NCBI GenBank assembly: GCA_034439875.1
Contig: JAWXBG010000012.1
Coordinates: forward strand, 1-6,457
DNA from: JAWXBG01 sp034439875
GTDB taxonomy: Bacteria > Bacteroidota > Bacteroidia > Flavobacteriales_D > Sanyastnellaceae
Direction of reading: 5' to 3'
Length of the DNA: 6,457 nt
The position numbers and the translations under genes were made by a program. The notes beneath the pieces were generated by a model. It ran no database searches and was not told the DNA's origin. It saw nothing but the letters and a program-made list of their open reading frames with translations. This document shows positions 6,440 to 6,457 of the stretch, in pieces; positions within the stretch are counted from its first letter, which is position 1, and each line of letters opens with the position of its first letter.

Positions 6440-6457
6440 AGATTTGAGAATCCCGCA

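Larger units (their letters stand above)
5986..6457 (+). mobile_element. MITE-like element, copy B, cut by the right window edge
   Basis: It starts with TCCAGAATCCGCATTG, the family terminus with one change at the first base, directly after TTTAA (5981-5985). The 472 bp visible align along their whole length with the reverse complement of copy A from 2993 down to 2536. Compared with A, copy B has an extra stretch of about 13 bp near 6330-6357 and better-paired hairpins. The last 97 bp or so (6361-6457) differ from A at only three positions, while earlier blocks are more diverged. By comparison with A, about 120 bp and the far terminus should lie beyond the window. No transposase is visible. 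It lies 95 bp upstream of the hydrolase start. Confidence 0.78.

Overview
The window looks like a chromosomal piece of a member of the Bacteroidota, probably a marine or flavobacterial-type genome. The reasons are low G+C, a secreted protein that ends in a type IX secretion (T9SS) C-terminal sorting domain, a second very large secreted protein built from SBBP beta-propeller blades and Ig-like domains, and no Shine-Dalgarno sites. All three protein genes lie on the minus strand.

Layout. Positions 1-2300 hold the N-terminal 766 codons of a giant secreted SBBP-propeller protein whose C-terminus lies beyond the left edge. Positions 2301-3191 have no credible gene. They contain a complete 576-bp MITE-like element (copy A, 2418-2993) with perfect 16-bp terminal inverted repeats and a 5-bp TTAAA target duplication, followed 9 bp later by a truncated end fragment of the same family in the opposite orientation (copy C, about 3008-3084). 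Positions 3192-4763 encode a secreted Asp-box (sialidase-like/BNR) propeller with a T9SS sorting domain. Positions 4832-5890 encode a YdjM/DUF457-type membrane-bound metal-dependent hydrolase with a GTG start. Positions 5986-6457 are a second long copy of the element (copy B), inverted relative to A and cut by the right edge.

The main discovery is the repeat family, named here only by position. Copies A and B face each other about 3 kb apart and bracket the two-gene unit 3192-5890. Each copy carries a set of bulged hairpins sharing a (C)CCGCA...GCGCATT stem and a 16-17-nt loop, arranged nearly symmetrically around the middle of the element. No transposase is visible, so the family would be non-autonomous. 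The hydrolase gene lies upstream of the Asp-box gene in the same direction with a 68-bp gap, so the two may be co-transcribed. The Asp-box protein and the SBBP protein are probably both exported surface or secreted proteins; nothing in the sequence shows a shared pathway.
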